This document shows positions 17,854 to 25,550 of a stretch of 46,270 nt of DNA, in pieces; position 1 is the stretch's first letter, and each line of letters starts with the position of its first letter. The notes beneath the pieces were generated by a model. It had not been told where the DNA came from. It ran no database searches and was given only the letters and a program-made list of their open reading frames with translations. Source of the stretch: Halobiforma nitratireducens JCM 10879 (GTDB lineage Archaea > Halobacteriota > Halobacteria > Halobacteriales > Natrialbaceae); NCBI RefSeq assembly GCF_000337895.1, contig NZ_AOMA01000011.1, forward strand, positions 566 to 46,835, read 5' to 3'. Both the position numbers and the translations under genes were made by a program.

Positions 17854-19056
17854 ATGACGACGACAATCTCACAGACGGTAAACAGGCCGTACGTACCCGA
17901 ACAAGGAGGCGGCATCTCCTGCGAGTTCGTCATCGAGCCGGAGGGAAGCGACGAGACTGCCGAACGCCACATCTCGATGTGCGTCGACAGCAGCGGCTCG
18001 ATGGGCTACGGGAAGATGCGCCAGGTCCGCGACGCGGCGGAGCTGGTCTTTGGCCTGCTGAACGACGACGACTATCTGAGCATCGTGACCTTCGACAACG
18101 AAGTCGAAGTGGTAATGGACGCGACCCGCTGGGGCGATATCGACCGCGAGGAAGTCCAGGAGCGTCTGGATGCAGTCGATACCCGGGGTGGCACCGACAT
18201 CTACGCCGGCGTCGAGACCGCAAAGAAGACGCTGCGAGAACTCCCCGAGGGCAACCAGATATCGAAGCGAATCCTGCTGCTGTCGGACGGCCGGGACCTC
18301 AATCGAAAGTCACCGGAGTTCGAGCCACTGGCGAAGGCAGTCGCCGATGGAGGCATCTCCATCTATTCTGCGGGTATCGGGACCAACTACGATCAGGACA
18401 TCATCCGCACGCTGGGCGAACACTCCCAGGGACGGTGGACCCACGTGGACAAACCGGTCGACATCAGGTCCTTCTTCGGCGACGTCGTCGAGGAGGCCTC
18501 GACCGTGGTCGCGAACAACCCGCGGCTGGTGATCGATCCGATCCCCGGCTGTGAAATCGCGGAAGCGTACCGGCGTCGGCCACAGGTCCAGCAGGTCGAC
18601 CTCGAGTACGACGGTGACTCCGTCGTCGTTCGACTGCCGGACCTCCAGAACCACGAAAACCAGAAGATCGTCCTGAAGATGGACGCGCCGGGTCACGACG
18701 TCGGAACGACGGAAGCGATCGCCGACGTCGAGCTACAGGGACTCTCCGAGACCGTCTCGACGGCCGTCGAGGTCAGTTACACCGACGACGAGGAGAAACT
18801 CGCCCAGAAGCAATCCGACACGTTCCTCGCTTACCGCGACACGAAGATTCGGAGCCAACTCGCACAGGCCGACTCGGAAGACGACCTCGAGGAGGTCAAA
18901 GAGCTGATCGACGAGACCGAGATCATCACCGAAGACACGTCGGTCGTCGACGACCTGCGACAGGACGTGACCCGGATCGAAGGTGGCGACGAGGAGAAAG
19001 TCCGCAAGGTACAGGAGAACACGACAGTCGTCTACGACGGCAGTCGCTTCGACTGA
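17854..19056 (+). CDS. von Willebrand factor A domain protein with intact MIDAS
   Basis: A 400-aa cytoplasmic vWA protein without a signal peptide or membrane segment. The MIDAS metal site is complete: D-S-S-G-S-M at residues 45-50, a Thr in R-G-G-T-D-I-Y, and an Asp in L-L-S-D-G-R-D. After the vWA fold (about 35-220) there is a beta-rich domain and a charged helical C-terminus (about 300-400). Start 17854 is chosen because protein-like sequence begins there; an in-frame ATG at 17740 adds 38 Arg/Pro-rich residues. It lies 193 bp after the FHA protein and 70 bp before the kinase. In bacterial vWA-kinase-phosphatase triads (TerY type) the vWA member is the metal-dependent adaptor; the same role is inferred here. 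Confidence 0.88.
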   Translation: MTTTISQTVNRPYVPEQGGGISCEFVIEPEGSDETAERHISMCVDSSGSMGYGKMRQVRDAAELVFGLLNDDDYLSIVTFDNEVEVVMDATRWGDIDREEVQERLDAVDTRGGTDIYAGVETAKKTLRELPEGNQISKRILLLSDGRDLNRKSPEFEPLAKAVADGGISIYSAGIGTNYDQDIIRTLGEHSQGRWTHVDKPVDIRSFFGDVVEEASTVVANNPRLVIDPIPGCEIAEAYRRRPQVQQVDLEYDGDSVVVRLPDLQNHENQKIVLKMDAPGHDVGTTEAIADVELQGLSETVSTAVEVSYTDDEEKLAQKQSDTFLAYRDTKIRSQLAQADSEDDLEEVKELIDETEIITEDTSVVDDLRQDVTRIEGGDEEKVRKVQENTTVVYDGSRFD

Positions 19057-19126
19057 CGATGCGCTCCCGACAGCATCGAACCGGTCGGTCGAACGAACGT
19101 CGACGTGAGACGGCCCAGTTCGTCAC

Positions 19127-20401
19127 ATGACCGAGTGGGAAACCGGAACCACACTCGCGGATCGGTACACCCTCCGCGAGGAACTCGGCAAAGGCGGGTT
19201 CGGCGTCGTCTGGGCGGCGAAAGACAGCGATCGAGACCGACTCGTCGCGCTGAAACACCCCAACTACGGCGGCCAGGCACCCGACGACCTCGTCGACAAG
19301 TACTTCGAGCGCGAGCGGGACGTCCTCGAGGACATCCGTGAGGCAGGGGGCCATCCGAACATCATGGCCTATCACGGCCAGGCGCGTGCGAACGGGACGG
19401 CGTTTCTGGACATCGAGTTGATCGACGGTGACGAACTCGGTGCAGTCGTCGAGAACGAGGATCCGATCGGTGATCCCGACGAAGTTCGTGAGATCGGTAT
19501 CGGAATCTGTGACGCGATTTCGTTCCTGCACGATCACGACATCATCTACCGGGACCTCAAACCCGACAACATCATGATTGACGGCGCTCGCGAGCCGAAG
19601 ATCATCGACTTCACCACGGCCAAGGGGTTCGTCCCCGAACGGGGCGGGCCCCAGTTTACGACCGGTGAGGGCGAGAGTTCCTCTTCGGGCGGCGATTCGA
19701 CCGTCCCTGGTGAGTTCAAACCGCCGGAACTGAACCGTGGCTCAGAACAGCGACAGGGGCCCTGGAGCGACGTCTACTCGATCGGGAAGATTCTCTGTTA
19801 CCTCCTCGTCGGCTGGGTCCCGAAGGATCACGGCGTTTCGCCGGCGGAGTTTGGCGTCGAGAGCGACGACTACCTGAACGAAATCGTCGAGACGGCGACC
19901 CAACACGACCGGTCGGATCGGTACCCGAACGCGTCGGTGTTACGGCGCGCCCTGGAGGACCGGGACGCGACGATGCCGACCCAGGCGGCGATCACCTGGC
20001 TCGGCCGCGACGAACAGTGGACGATCAGCCCCGGAGACACTATCGGACGGCGGACCGAAGACGGTCCGCGGCCGTCGCTGATGCTCTCTGACGACCGGCA
20101 CAAGGCACTATCGGCAGTCCACTGCCGGTTCGACGTGGACGACGACGGCAACTGGGCCGTGATCGACACCAGCCTCAACGGGACCTACATCAGCAAACAC
20201 GACGAACGGAACTGGCGCTTCCTGCTCTCGGAAGCCGGACAACAGCGCCAGCAACAGGCCGGCGAGTCGGTCCCCGACGACGTCGAGACTCGGGCCCGTC
20301 TGGAAGCCGGCGACACCATCGCACTGGTCAGTCCGAGCTATCCGGAGCGATTCTACTTCCAGTTTAGCACGCAACACACAGATACCAATGGAACACGCTA
20401 G
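19127..20401 (+). CDS. Hanks-type Ser/Thr protein kinase with C-terminal FHA domain
   Basis: A 424-aa soluble kinase. The glycine loop G-K-G-G-F-G-V-V starts at residue 21, the ATP lysine is K43, and the catalytic loop is Y-R-D-L-K-P-D-N with Asp143. The metal-binding motif is D-F-T at 161-163 rather than D-F-G, and P-P-E-L replaces A-P-E. The kinase fold ends near residue 285. A canonical FHA domain follows (about 298-410: I-G-R-R, L-S-A-V-H-C-R-F, S-L-N-G-T-Y). There is no transmembrane segment or PASTA repeat, so it is not a surface receptor. The last 14 bp overlap the phosphatase gene, suggesting translational coupling. Bacterial-style kinases of this kind are uncommon in archaea. Confidence 0.92.
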   Translation: MTEWETGTTLADRYTLREELGKGGFGVVWAAKDSDRDRLVALKHPNYGGQAPDDLVDKYFERERDVLEDIREAGGHPNIMAYHGQARANGTAFLDIELIDGDELGAVVENEDPIGDPDEVREIGIGICDAISFLHDHDIIYRDLKPDNIMIDGAREPKIIDFTTAKGFVPERGGPQFTTGEGESSSSGGDSTVPGEFKPPELNRGSEQRQGPWSDVYSIGKILCYLLVGWVPKDHGVSPAEFGVESDDYLNEIVETATQHDRSDRYPNASVLRRALEDRDATMPTQAAITWLGRDEQWTISPGDTIGRRTEDGPRPSLMLSDDRHKALSAVHCRFDVDDDGNWAVIDTSLNGTYISKHDERNWRFLLSEAGQQRQQQAGESVPDDVETRARLEAGDTIALVSPSYPERFYFQFSTQHTDTNGTR

Positions 20402-22025
20402 TACAGTCGACATCGGCGAACGAAAACGACGGAGTGGCGGCATCAACGAGGACAGTATCGCGACGGCGGTGCTCGAGAACCACCACCGATCGGAGAGCCG
20501 ACCGGTGGGTATCTTCGTTCTCGGTGACGGCGTCGGCGGCGAAGCGAGCGGGGACGTCGCTTCCTTCCTGGCGACGACCGTGGTCCGCAAGCGACTCACG
20601 GATACACTGCTGGGCGACGGGACCGACCTGCTGGAGCGATTCGAGATCGACGCCTACGACGGCCCGCCGCCGACCGCCGGGGAACGCACTGGGTCCGCGC
20701 TGTCGCCCCGGCGCATCCGAACGGCCATCCAGGAGGCGGTCGACGACGCCCACCAGCAGATTCAGGAGTACGCCCGCGAAATCGACGGACGACCCGCGAC
20801 CACGCTCGTCGTCGGCGTCTACGTCGACGGCCGACTCCACTACGGCTGGGTCGGTGACAGCCGTCTCTACCTCGTCAACGCACGCCACGAGGAGATTCAG
20901 CAGCTCACGACGGATCATGCAGTCACCAACGAGATGCTCGAGCGAGGCGAAATCGACGACGAGGTCGGTGCGCGCGTCCACAGGCGGAACACGGCGATCA
21001 CGAGCGCCATCGGCGGCTCGCCACACGGGAAGCCGACGGTCGACGTCGAGTTCGGCTCCGTCGATGTCTACCAGGACGATATCTTCCTGTTGACCAGTGA
21101 CGGTCTGATCGACGCCTATCCCGACGTCGCGCCCCTTCGTGCCGAGTACGAACAGGCCGACGATGCGGACACAGACGACGTCCGCGAAGAGATCCTCGAG
21201 ACCCTGGTCACCGACGACGAGATCAGGGATATCGTCCTCGAGGCCGCGGACCTCCAGGCGGGCGTCGAGGAACTGATCGCGTTTGCCAACGACCGGGGCG
21301 GGAAAGACAACCTCTCGGTCGCGCTCGCTCGGGACCCCGGCGCTGCCCCCACACCGGAGACGATCGCGGACAGGCCCTCCGCGACCGAACCCAACGACCT
21401 GACCGACCAGGAGACGGTCATCGAGACGCCGGAATCGGACCTCGACTCCGGGGCTGGAGACGATTCCGATCCGGTATCGAACCGGACCGCGACCGAGCCC
21501 CACGAGTCGGCGTCGTCCCCCGATGTCGTCTCGGCGACCGGGCCGGAACTGGCTACTGCAGCGATCAAGATCGCGGGGACGGACACGATCTACGAGATCG
21601 TCGACGGCGTCACGATCGGCCGAGACGACGACGAGGCCGAGGGTGCTGGACCGAACATCTGTCTCGTCGTCGAAGACGACACCGTCGAACGACACCACGC
21701 CCGAGTCGAACGCAACGAGGACGGCGACTGGTGGCTCCGCGATACCAGCGACGCCGGCACGTTCGTGGAGGACGACGACGAGTGGATTCGTCTCTGCTCG
21801 ACGGACGAGACGAGCGACGACGAGACGCACGACTCCGACGACGGGTTCGTCGATGACGGCCCCGAAGCACACCGGCTTCGAGACGGCACGACGTTCACGC
21901 TCGAGGACCCACGGGAGACGGATCCGATCGCGTTTCGTTTCTTCGGCGGCGTCGAACTGGCCCAGGGGTCGACGGACGAAGACGCAGCGACGAACGACGG
22001 GTTCCTCGACCGGTTCCGCTCGTAG
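20388..22025 (+). CDS. PP2C-type protein phosphatase with C-terminal FHA-like domain
   Basis: A 545-aa protein. The PP2C fold (about residues 1-315) has all metal ligands: G-I-N-E-D at 18-22, G-D-G-V-G-G with Asp47, W-V-G-D-S-R, L-T-S-D-G-L, and G-G-K-D-N-L. An acidic linker of about 75 residues leads to an FHA-like domain (about 395-515) with I-G-R, V-E-R-H-H-A-R-V and D-T-S-D-A-G-T-F; the Asn normally before Gly-Thr is Ala, so phosphopeptide binding may be weak. It overlaps the kinase gene by 14 bp, so the pair is probably made together and opposes one another on the same targets. It is convergent with the membrane protein gene, 71 bp away. Confidence 0.92.
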   Translation: MEHASTVDIGERKRRSGGINEDSIATAVLENHHRSESRPVGIFVLGDGVGGEASGDVASFLATTVVRKRLTDTLLGDGTDLLERFEIDAYDGPPPTAGERTGSALSPRRIRTAIQEAVDDAHQQIQEYAREIDGRPATTLVVGVYVDGRLHYGWVGDSRLYLVNARHEEIQQLTTDHAVTNEMLERGEIDDEVGARVHRRNTAITSAIGGSPHGKPTVDVEFGSVDVYQDDIFLLTSDGLIDAYPDVAPLRAEYEQADDADTDDVREEILETLVTDDEIRDIVLEAADLQAGVEELIAFANDRGGKDNLSVALARDPGAAPTPETIADRPSATEPNDLTDQETVIETPESDLDSGAGDDSDPVSNRTATEPHESASSPDVVSATGPELATAAIKIAGTDTIYEIVDGVTIGRDDDEAEGAGPNICLVVEDDTVERHHARVERNEDGDWWLRDTSDAGTFVEDDDEWIRLCSTDETSDDETHDSDDGFVDDGPEAHRLRDGTTFTLEDPRETDPIAFRFFGGVELAQGSTDEDAATNDGFLDRFRS

Positions 22026-22096
22026 TCGGGCCGGACGGTCGCCTCGGGGGAGTCCGCACAACTGGTTTCGACGGAAAATTCGGTGTTTGGCGACGG

Positions 22097-23488
22097 TTAG
22101 AGTTCACACCCACAGAGCGGGCAGAAGGTGTACGCGCCGTCGGACGGAATCTCCTCACCGCAATCGGGACACGCCTCCGCAGGATCGGCGTCCCCGTCGT
22201 ACTCGCCGAAGTCGTCGGCGAAGATACGCGTATCGGACGCGAACTCTTCGGTAGAGCCGACCTCGGCTGCCTCCTCCGTCTCTCCCGTCCCTCCCTGGCC
22301 GTGCGAGGCGGAGACGGCTGCCGGCTGGCTCTCGGTCCCCTCCTGTTTGTCCTGTTTGGATTCGCGCTCGTGGTCCGGCGGATCGCTGGTGTGCTCGCTC
22401 GAGTCGTCCTCGCGTTCACTATCACTATCACTATCACTATCACTATCACTATCACTATCACTATCACTATCACTATCACTATCACTATCACTATCACTAT
22501 CACTATCACTATCACTATCACTATCACTATCACTGTCGCTCGAGGCACTGTCGTTGGCGTCAGCGGATCGGCGCGAGGACGACCCGCGGTCGGAGGGGCT
22601 CGAGGGGACGACCGGCTGTTTCCGTCGCGACCGTCTGTTGACGCTCGCAGCACTGCTCGGCGACCGATCCGATGTCGTTGCAACGTTCCCGGACCCGTCT
22701 GTCGACCGCTGGGCCGCCGACTCGGACGCGCGAGTGTCGCCCTCGCCGCTTCGGATCGACGAGACGACGTTGGTGATTCGATCGCCGAGCGACGGGGAGT
22801 CCGACATTTCGCGGTCCGTCTGCAGTAGCGTGAGCCCGTAAACGACCGTCACCAGCAGCGGAACGGCGACGAGAAACGCCCGGTCGAACGGTATGCCGGT
22901 TTCGACGACGGCGGCGGGCAAGAGCTGCCTGAGCGACTCCACGCCCACGACGGAGTGGCCGCTCGCGAGGGCGGCGACGGCTGCGAGGGCGGGCAGTCCC
23001 GTGATCGCACCGACGAGCATGGACGCCTGGACCTGGCTCCCCTGCAGCGATCCGACGGCGATCGTTCGGAACGCGAGTGCGTGTGCCGCGACCACGACGA
23101 GGACGAACGCCCACAGCGGAAGCGCCAGCGACTGGGTCGTCGCCACCACGTAGCCGACTGGAACGACGATACCGACTGCCGGGACGGCAACCATCGATAG
23201 CGGGTCCACGTCCTCGAATCGTGACTCGAGGATGCGCCGGTGGCCGACCACCGCGAGCGCGCCCCCGGAGACGATCACGAGCCCAGTAACGATCGCCACG
23301 GCGATCCGTCCGACTTCGAGGATACTCGCGCTGGCCCCCGCGAGTTCGCCCACCGCCTGTACCATACTGTGAACGGCCGCACCGAGAAGCAGTACGGCCA
23401 CTGTCGCCAGTATCGAGAGGACGACGGCGGTCACCTCGAGGACGGCAAGAACGCCGTGGTCGTACGCCGATCTATTCAGCAATCCCAT
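22097..23488 (-). CDS. Polytopic membrane protein with long Ser-Asp repeat and C-terminal zinc ribbon
   Basis: A 463-aa protein. About six hydrophobic segments fill residues 10-225. A soluble tail follows: Ser-rich linker, about 20 Ser-Asp dipeptides encoded by a perfect hexanucleotide repeat (22417-22533), another acidic linker, and a terminal zinc ribbon (C-P-D-C-G and C-P-L-C-G, the last 20 residues). The ribbon resembles those in the FHA protein at 16641. Its start lies behind an AT-rich promoter (ttatatttg, about 23500 on the minus strand). It faces the vWA/kinase/phosphatase set and may be the membrane component or a substrate; the Ser-rich tail would be a natural kinase target. That link is inference. 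Confidence 0.75.
   Translation of the reverse strand: MGLLNRSAYDHGVLAVLEVTAVVLSILATVAVLLLGAAVHSMVQAVGELAGASASILEVGRIAVAIVTGLVIVSGGALAVVGHRRILESRFEDVDPLSMVAVPAVGIVVPVGYVVATTQSLALPLWAFVLVVVAAHALAFRTIAVGSLQGSQVQASMLVGAITGLPALAAVAALASGHSVVGVESLRQLLPAAVVETGIPFDRAFLVAVPLLVTVVYGLTLLQTDREMSDSPSLGDRITNVVSSIRSGEGDTRASESAAQRSTDGSGNVATTSDRSPSSAASVNRRSRRKQPVVPSSPSDRGSSSRRSADANDSASSDSDSDSDSDSDSDSDSDSDSDSDSDSDSDSDSDSDSDSDSEREDDSSEHTSDPPDHERESKQDKQEGTESQPAAVSASHGQGGTGETEEAAEVGSTEEFASDTRIFADDFGEYDGDADPAEACPDCGEEIPSDGAYTFCPLCGCEL
22417..22533 (-). repeat. Hexanucleotide tandem repeat encoding Ser-Asp
   Basis: About 19-20 copies of the unit agtgat (minus strand) run without interruption, an uncommon degree of purity. 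The unit is two codons, so copy-number change alters repeat length but keeps the frame. The codons agt/gat are A/T-rich compared with the tcg/gac used elsewhere, which marks recent expansion. Confidence 0.9.
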
Positions 23489-23813
23489 ACTATACTAATC
23501 GTCAAATATAACGTAAATAAGTAGCGGTCAGTTCAAGCGTCGTAACGGTCTGGACTGTCGTAAATGGTCGTTCGGGACAACGATCAGCAACACGACAGGT
23601 GGTCAGCTGGGTCTCCCCCCGTCGTCAACGACGGGATTCTCTCCTCGGCAACGATTTCCACACTGATCGCCGATCCGTCTGGCGAGCAGGTGCGTACTGA
23701 CTTGCAGTGACTAGAGACCGGCGGCCAAAACCGTAACCTCGAGCGCGACAGGCAGGTGTCGTCCCACCCGGTCGTCCCAACGATTATTTTCCGCGGACTC
23801 GAACACCGAGTCG
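23489..23813. other. Intergenic region with promoters and a possible IS200/IS605 end relic
   Basis: The 325-bp gap has the AT-rich promoter of the membrane protein at its left end and the TATA-like cgattatttt (23781-23790) for the small glycine-zipper gene at its right end. Between them lies a perfect 8-bp inverted repeat with a 2-nt spacer (23618-23635, cccgtcgt/acgacggg) followed by gattctctcc. No coding frame is convincing. Confidence 0.45.
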
Positions 23814-24011
23814 ATGACATCGCTCGAGCCACCGTGTCTGCGATCGGAACACGCCTCCAAGGGAGCGGCCGAAGGAGCGAAACTGGGCGGCAAAGTCGGT
23901 AAAGTCGCGGGTCCCGCTGGCGGTGCGGTCGGTGCCGGCGTCGGTGCGGCGACGGGCTACCTGGCGGGGACGGCCAGAGACCGCGTCGAGTCCGTGTTGA
24001 AGCCGTTTTGA
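23814..24011 (+). CDS. Small glycine-zipper protein
   Basis: A 65-aa protein. After a short N-terminus, residues about 18-53 are built of G-x3-G and A-x3-G repeats (G-A-A-E-G-A-K-L-G-G-K, then G-G-A-V-G-A-G-V-G-A), the pattern of a glycine zipper that packs membrane helices or oligomerises. The tail R-D-R-V-E-S-V-L-K-P-F is amphipathic. A TATA-like cgattatttt 28 nt upstream predicts a leaderless transcript from this ATG, which supports a real gene. Function unknown; similar short proteins are often membrane-associated or stress-induced. Confidence 0.55.
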   Translation: MTSLEPPCLRSEHASKGAAEGAKLGGKVGKVAGPAGGAVGAGVGAATGYLAGTARDRVESVLKPF

Positions 24012-24109
24012 GGTCGGTCGCTAGCGGCGAAAGCCGGGGCCATCGATGTCACCCGCCGTCGGGGATGACACCGCGAGTCTAACTGTGGCACTCCCCTGGA
24101 GACGCCACC

Positions 24110-24475
24110 ATGACGGCCGGTACCGAACGAACGCTCTACGACGCTCCAGTGACGAACGTCTGTCAGGGCCAGGGCTCCTTTCGAATCTCCGTCAACTTCC
24201 CCGGTTGCTCTCTCCCGATCACGACGATCACGGCCACGGCTATGGCCCCTCACGGCGGTCGTCGAGTCATTTTCGAACCGGACACGCTGACCCCGATGCA
24301 TCCCAACCGAAACGAAGAGATCGTCTCCTGGGTCCCGGACGGCGTCCGCTTCGACGAGCGGGAGCAGGGGCTGGTCGTCGGAGGCGATGATAGTGGCGTC
24401 GGCCGGAGCCGTCCCAACAGAGAGAGTCTGTCCCATTCCGGGCGTCGTTCGCAAAGGCATAAATCCGTCCGTTGA
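24110..24475 (+). CDS. Hypothetical protein upstream of tyrS
   Basis: A 121-aa reading frame. The first 90 residues have the GC-rich third positions of real genes and a plausible beta-strand pattern (F-R-I-S-V-N-F-P-G-C, R-R-V-I-F-E-P-D, E-I-V-S-W-V-P-D-G-V). The last 30 residues are Arg/Ser-rich and read across the tyrS promoter (TATA-like gcataaatcc near 24457-24466), so the native end may have been lost. I do not recognise the family. Confidence 0.45.
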   Translation: MTAGTERTLYDAPVTNVCQGQGSFRISVNFPGCSLPITTITATAMAPHGGRRVIFEPDTLTPMHPNRNEEIVSWVPDGVRFDEREQGLVVGGDDSGVGRSRPNRESLSHSGRRSQRHKSVR

Positions 24476-24488
24476 TACCACTCGAGTG

Positions 24489-25469
24489 ATGGATACCTAC
24501 GACCTGATCACGCGAAACGCCGAGGAGGTCGTCACCGAGGAGGAGGTGCGCGAACTGGCCGACGATCCCGACGGGAAGCGGGTCTACGTCGGCTACGAGC
24601 CCTCCGGCGTACTCCACCTCGGGCACCTGCTGACGGCGAACAAGCTCATCGATCTCCAGGAGGCCGGCATGGAGGTGGTCGTCCTGCTGGCCGACGTCCA
24701 CGCCTACCTCAACGACAAGGGCACCTTCGAGGAAATTCGCGAGACGGCCGAACAGATGAAAGCCCAGTTCATCGCGTACGGCCTCGAAGAGGAGAACACG
24801 GAGTTCGTCTACGGCTCGGAGTTCCAACTCGACGAGGAGTACACCCTCGATCTGCAGGAACTGCAGGTGTCGACGACCCTCAACCGCGCCCAGCGAGCGA
24901 TGGCCGAGATTCAGGGCGGCGAGACCGCGAAGGTCAGCCACGTCGTCTACCCGCTGATGCAGACGCTCGACATCGAGTACCTCGATCTCGACCTGGCCGT
25001 CGGCGGACTCGATCAGCGGAAGGTCCACATGCTCGCCCGCGAAGAGCTTCCAGAACTGGGCTACGACGTTCGGCCCGCGCTACACACTCCTATCGTCGCC
25101 GATCTGACCAGCGGCGAAGGCAAAATGTCCTCGAGCGAGGGCGTCACGATCTCGATGGAAGACTCCACCGAGGACCTCGAGGAGAAGGTCAACTCGGCGT
25201 TCTGTCCCCCGACGCGGGACCCCGAGGACGACCTCGAGAACCCCGTGCTCGAACTGTTCGAGTACCACGTCTTCCCACGGTTCGACGAAATCGTCGTCGA
25301 ACGACCGGAACAGTACGGCGGCGACCTCACCTACGAGGAGTACGAATCGCTGGCCACGGACCTCGAGTCCGGCGAGCTCCATCCAGCGGACGCCAAGGGG
25401 ACGCTGGCGACGTACCTCGACGAACTGATCGCGCCAGGCCGAAAGAAGCTACGAGAGATTCGCGACTGA
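24489..25469 (+). CDS. tyrS: Tyrosyl-tRNA synthetase (archaeal type)
   Basis: A 326-aa class I synthetase charging tRNA-Tyr. Class I signatures are present: H-L-G-H in V-L-H-L-G-H-L-L (the HIGH motif) and K-M-S-S-S. Between them are the tyrosine-pocket Y-V-G-Y-E-P-S-G and the Q-V-S-T-T-L-N-R segment. It lacks the bacterial S4-like domain, as archaeal and eukaryotic TyrRS do. Start 24489 is preferred over 24387 because a TATA-like gcataaatcc lies 28 nt upstream and the homologous sequence M-D-T-Y-D-L-I begins here. Length is normal. Confidence 0.95.
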   Translation: MDTYDLITRNAEEVVTEEEVRELADDPDGKRVYVGYEPSGVLHLGHLLTANKLIDLQEAGMEVVVLLADVHAYLNDKGTFEEIRETAEQMKAQFIAYGLEEENTEFVYGSEFQLDEEYTLDLQELQVSTTLNRAQRAMAEIQGGETAKVSHVVYPLMQTLDIEYLDLDLAVGGLDQRKVHMLAREELPELGYDVRPALHTPIVADLTSGEGKMSSSEGVTISMEDSTEDLEEKVNSAFCPPTRDPEDDLENPVLELFEYHVFPRFDEIVVERPEQYGGDLTYEEYESLATDLESGELHPADAKGTLATYLDELIAPGRKKLREIRD

Positions 25470-25523
25470 GCGCGGCTGGACCGAAAACCGTTTGACACTC
25501 CCATCAGTTCGATCATTCAATAG

Positions 25524-25541
25524 CTCCGCCGGACGGCGGAG
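25524..25541 (+). promoter_or_regulatory. Hairpin over the ribosome binding site of the membrane protein gene
   Basis: A perfect inverted repeat (ctccgccg/cggcggag, spacer 2 nt) ends 9 nt before the ATG at 25551. Its right arm contains ggag, the only Shine-Dalgarno-like sequence at usable distance. If transcribed, the stem would hide the binding site; alternatively it is the tyrS terminator. Confidence 0.4.
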
Positions 25542-25550
25542 GGCTCCTCC

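Noticed and set aside
16641-22025. Tellurite-resistance (Ter) operon or type VI secretion regulator cluster
   Set aside because: The vWA, kinase and phosphatase parts match such triads, but no TerD-like, secretion or effector gene is in the window.
20364-22061. A 565-aa minus-strand frame across the phosphatase gene
   Set aside because: All PP2C motifs are on the plus strand; the antisense frame shows no family features.
22417-22533. CRISPR array
   Set aside because: The repeat is a contiguous 6-bp unit without spacers and lies inside a coding frame.
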